Of a stretch of 64,000 nucleotides of DNA, positions 61,271-64,000 are shown piece after piece. The position numbers were made by a program, and so were the translations under genes. The notes under the pieces are model-generated. The model ran no database searches. It had not been told where the DNA came from and saw nothing but the letters and a program-made list of their open reading frames with translations. The DNA lies in NCBI RefSeq assembly GCF_040530035.1, contig NZ_JBEWCD010000002.1, positions 2,649,793 through 2,713,792 of the forward strand. Reading direction: 5' to 3'. The DNA comes from Roseibium sp. HPY-6. Its GTDB lineage: Bacteria; Pseudomonadota; Alphaproteobacteria; Rhizobiales; Stappiaceae. Each line of letters opens with the position of its first letter. Position 1 is the first letter of the stretch.

Positions 61271-61617
61271 CTCTATCCCCCTTCAGCGCCTGCCCATCTC
61301 ACGGCGCTTCATTTCGAAGGTTACGTTAGGAAAATCTCCTTGCCGCACTCTTAACAATCATGGCCTAATTTTGGAGGAAAGGGAATCTCACGATGATGTG
61401 AGCAGGCGTGACTTCGATCAATTGTGCTGTAATTGCAACGAGGAATAACGCCTATGAGGGTGAATAGGCGAAATTTCGTCTCTAAATTGTAGTTATTATC
61501 GCTCTTTTTGGAAGGGATCGGTTGTTATTTTCTACGTGGAAGAAACAGTGAGATCTGCGGAATCAACACTGAAGCGTCGCATGAAGAAGCGAGCGAGGGG
61601 CTCAAGCCGGCGCGATG
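61271..61617. other. 347-base intergenic region
   Basis: This lies between the L,D-transpeptidase start and the end of the DUF1963 gene, both on the minus strand. I see no gene, tRNA or strong hairpin. It should hold the transpeptidase promoter; the middle part is AT-rich. Confidence 0.5.
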
Positions 61618-63297
61618 CTATCTCGCACAATGAGCTGCCTGGACATTTTCGAATGCCTGCGCGGTGAGATCACTTTCGTTGATCATGAAATGGAATTCGC
61701 CTCCGTCACCCATGCTCATTTCTGCACCCCAGTCACTGAAAAGCTGGAACAGAAGCTGATCCGGTCCGTTCGGCGACAGATTGAGCTGTGCAGATGAAGG
61801 GTGTCCGAACAGCTGGTGATAGCTGTTGCTGGTCCTTGCCACCGGATAGTCCGGACATTTGATGTTGCTGGCATCTTTCAAAAACACCGGATGCCGGTCC
61901 GCCGCGGCAACGTAAAGCGCTTCGGGAAGATGCTTTGCAAGATCCGGATTGGCGCCTGCCTCTGTCACAAGGCGGTGCAGAGCACGTTCAATGTCGGCTT
62001 TCAGATAGGTTCCGTAATTCTTGTCCGCAGCCTGCGAGAGGAAGTCGTTCAGGTCCTCGATAAAGGCATTGACCATACGCTGGTCTATGCCCCTTGCATT
62101 AGACCCCTCGGCCTGCCCCTGCCAATCTTCAAAGCAGGTATCGAAGCTCGTTTCCTCAAGTTTGGCCGCGTGCCGGTTGCGCAGGATCCGGCAGATAAGG
62201 GCAATACCCCTCGGCGCAAACGGAAACCCGGTTTCTGAATGCGGCCGCACGACAATGGGCTTTCCTTCGGCGCGCTCCTGCTCGGTCCTCGGCTGAAACA
62301 GATGGAATTCCCGATGTTCGACATTGTCGGTTTCAAGCGTGCCGAATGCCGCCTTCAGCTGCTCCATGAGGAGGTGCTTATGGGCAGCGTCATAGCCCTC
62401 TGGTGCGGCGAACGGCAGGGCGCTGCTTTGTGGCATCGTTTCAGCAGTCACAAAGGCAAGCGGCCACTCCGGAAAGATGCGTGTCTTTTCATCGCCAGGC
62501 AGACCGAACAGCAGGTCGAAATGGTAGTTGCCGTCCCGGATTGGCGGCAGGTTTTTCGGGAACGGTGTCTCGGTTCCCGTATAGTCAGGATCGAAGAGGA
62601 CCCGTATGTCGTTTTCAGGCGCAACATCGGTTTCTGCCCAGGAAAGGCTTTCATCGAAACGTCCGAAAAAGAGCAGCATCCCGGCATCCGGAATGTCCTT
62701 CGGGCGCCATGGCAAGTCGGCAAGGTCGATTTGAGCGAGGAAATGCAGCGGCAAATCCGGCTTGATCTGATCACCGTGTCCCGGTGCGGTCGGCCAGGCA
62801 ACGCCCTTTGGCAGGTCGGGCAGACCGCCAACTTTGCTCCGGCCATTTTGAGTCCGGTGCGGCGGATAGGGCCTGAAAGCGTAAACGGCGCTGCGTGCAA
62901 ACTCTGACCGAAGAGCCTCAAAGGAAGAATCCATCCCGGGTGTCGGCCCGCTTGGGACTTCCGGCACGGCCTCCACTTTCGAAACCGGAGCTGTTTCGGG
63001 TTTTGCCTTCGGCTCTACGCGCGGCTCCGGTGCCTTTTTTACCTCTTTGGTCAGGACCTGTTGAAATCTGCCATCGTTGATATCCTGCGGTTCGGCATCC
63101 TGGTTTCTGTTTGCGCTCGTCGGCAAAAATGAGCCGATTGAGCTGAAGACCGGCCGGAAAAGTGGCCAGAGCACCATGCATGCAACGCTTCCCAGAATCG
63201 CAACCAGGAACAGAAAATGAAGCTTGGGCAGGCCGAGTTTCAGACTGCTATACGCAAAAATCACGAGTACGAGCAGGTAAAGGGCGAATTTGACCAT
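61618..63297 (-). CDS. Membrane-anchored DUF1963 protein
   Basis: This 559-residue protein starts with two hydrophobic helices (about residues 2-48), then a Pro/Glu/Lys-rich linker (KKAPEPRVEPKAKPETAP). The DUF1963 (YwqG-like) domain follows, with SKVGGLPDLPKGVAWP, LHFLAQIDLADLP and GMLLFFGRFDESL. The DUF1963 fold is of unknown role. It covers residues 150-555 and ends HFMINESDLTAQAFENV. The YwqG motif DxxxG(G)xPxLPxGxxWP is intact. It lies between the fumarase and transpeptidase genes, each possibly transcribed alone. Confidence 0.87.
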   Translation of the reverse strand: MVKFALYLLVLVIFAYSSLKLGLPKLHFLFLVAILGSVACMVLWPLFRPVFSSIGSFLPTSANRNQDAEPQDINDGRFQQVLTKEVKKAPEPRVEPKAKPETAPVSKVEAVPEVPSGPTPGMDSSFEALRSEFARSAVYAFRPYPPHRTQNGRSKVGGLPDLPKGVAWPTAPGHGDQIKPDLPLHFLAQIDLADLPWRPKDIPDAGMLLFFGRFDESLSWAETDVAPENDIRVLFDPDYTGTETPFPKNLPPIRDGNYHFDLLFGLPGDEKTRIFPEWPLAFVTAETMPQSSALPFAAPEGYDAAHKHLLMEQLKAAFGTLETDNVEHREFHLFQPRTEQERAEGKPIVVRPHSETGFPFAPRGIALICRILRNRHAAKLEETSFDTCFEDWQGQAEGSNARGIDQRMVNAFIEDLNDFLSQAADKNYGTYLKADIERALHRLVTEAGANPDLAKHLPEALYVAAADRHPVFLKDASNIKCPDYPVARTSNSYHQLFGHPSSAQLNLSPNGPDQLLFQLFSDWGAEMSMGDGGEFHFMINESDLTAQAFENVQAAHCAR

Positions 63298-63396
63298 AAA
63301 GACATCTGTGACGTTGAGTTGCCGGTCACATTGTTTGCCTGCATGGGATAAAGATCAGGTAAAGTTTTTCAGGCAAATACAAACTGCCAGACACAA

Positions 63397-63420
63397 AAAA
63401 GGCGGCAATCGCCGCCTTTT
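63397..63420. terminator. Bidirectional terminator after the fumarase gene
   Basis: AAAAGGCGGC (63397-63406) and GCCGCCTTTT (63411-63420) form a ten-base-pair stem with a four-base loop AATC. The minus strand continues with a TTTTTT run, so it should end the fumarase transcript 20 bases after its stop. Confidence 0.88.
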
Positions 63421-63440
63421 TATTTCCTGCATATAGAAAC

Positions 63441-64000
63441 TTAGCTCAAATTGAGCTCCTTGAAGAAGTCATTTCCCTTGTCATCTATGACAATAAATGC
63501 CGGAAAGTCTTCAACCTCGATTTTCCAGATCGCCTCCATGCCGAGTTCTTCAAATTCGACGACTTCCACTTTCTTTATGCAATCCTGGGCAAGGCGTGCC
63601 GCGGGTCCCCCGATGGAGCCGAGATAAAATCCGCCATGCGCCTGGCACGCGCGGCGCACCTGCGCAGAACGATTGCCCTTTGCCAGCATGACCATTGAAC
63701 CGCCTGCGGCCTGAAACTGATCAACATAGGCGTCCATGCGTCCCGCGGTGGTCGGCCCGAACGATCCGGACGGCATGCCGTCGGGTGTCTTTGCCGGACC
63801 TGCATAGTAGATCGGGTGGTTCTTGAAATAGTCGGGCAGGGGCTCTCCGCTTTCCAGGCGGTCCCTCAGCTTGGAATGCGCAAGATCCCGCGCAACGATC
63901 AGTGGGCCGGTCAGTGAAAGCCGGGTCTTGATCGGGTGCTTGCTGAGTTCACCGAGGATTTCCGGCATCGGACGGGTGAGATCGATCTTGACCACATTAT
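63441..64000 (-). CDS. Class I (Fe-S) fumarate hydratase, C-terminal part (cut by window edge)
   Basis: This is the last 186 codons of a class I fumarase; the reading frame is open to the right edge. It shows the C-terminal beta domain: [70 protein letters not shown] and the closing FFKELNLS. The GPTTAGRMD segment is a family signature. The 4Fe-4S cluster cysteines lie in the missing N-terminal part. The enzyme interconverts fumarate and malate in the TCA cycle. It ends at a strong terminator. Confidence 0.95.
   Translation of the reverse strand, partial: NVVKIDLTRPMPEILGELSKHPIKTRLSLTGPLIVARDLAHSKLRDRLESGEPLPDYFKNHPIYYAGPAKTPDGMPSGSFGPTTAGRMDAYVDQFQAAGGSMVMLAKGNRSAQVRRACQAHGGFYLGSIGGPAARLAQDCIKKVEVVEFEELGMEAIWKIEVEDFPAFIVIDDKGNDFFKELNLS

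Overview
The window is about 64 kb of a moderately GC-rich alphaproteobacterial chromosome. I infer a marine, Stappia/Roseibium-like Hyphomicrobiales member from the gene families: a PdhS/DivJ-type histidine kinase, DUF1289 beside a TIGR02281-type aspartic protease, a proline-betaine demethylase set, TRAP transport, cydDCABX and many LysR regulators. This is judgement from recognised families; no search was run. There is no rRNA, tRNA, CRISPR array, prophage or intact insertion sequence, and the genes are densely packed in short operons.

Layout, left to right. A cut-off LysR gene faces mmsA (valine and propionate breakdown). An ABM-like protein follows, then cydD-cydC-cydA-cydB and an easily missed 41-residue cydX (2961-9604): a complete cytochrome bd oxidase locus with its exporter. 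A beta-propeller protein faces a TRAP uptake operon (10709-13858). Next are a LuxR regulator with an NTF2-like sensor domain plus a small overlapping gene, dusA, a DUF1289/aspartic protease pair, a lipoprotein hydrolase, divergent cobS and cobT, a histidine kinase, a uracil-DNA-glycosylase-like protein, an Lrp regulator and a GT87 membrane glycosyltransferase. From 25.3 to 30.6 kb a TetR regulator faces a three-gene proline betaine (stachydrine) demethylation operon. It is followed by a DNA alkylation repair protein, a 3-hydroxyisobutyrate-dehydrogenase-like enzyme, a LysR regulator, a peroxiredoxin-glutaredoxin fusion and a lone prephenate-dehydratase-like domain. At 35.8-39.5 kb lies a polar amino acid ABC importer operon that ends in a PLP trans-sulfuration enzyme and has no ATPase gene.

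From 39.9 kb come a glutathione S-transferase, a LysR/metallo-beta-lactamase divergent pair, and an overlapping fdhD-mobA-mobB-moeA operon, with moaA 6 kb away. Then a minimal BLUF photoreceptor, an acetyltransferase, an SDR, an Mrp Fe-S carrier, a Bcr/CflA efflux pump, a nitroreductase-MarR operon, a cupin-ArsR-SRPBCC operon, a photolyase, DUF971 and a stand-alone DnaB-like ATPase. The right end holds a TetR-controlled operon (small membrane protein, DUF1348, flavin-binding protein), an L,D-transpeptidase, a DUF1963 protein and the C-terminal part of a class I fumarase.

The most distinctive sequence-level finds are: (i) a 263 bp MITE-like element (58955-59217) with 31 bp terminal inverted repeats, inserted at the TA of a stop codon inside an operon and regenerating the stop; (ii) four promoter regions with paired or repeated palindromes that match their neighbouring TetR, MarR or ArsR genes; (iii) several short genes supported by ribosome binding sites. 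I found no clear evidence of a wholly new multi-gene system.
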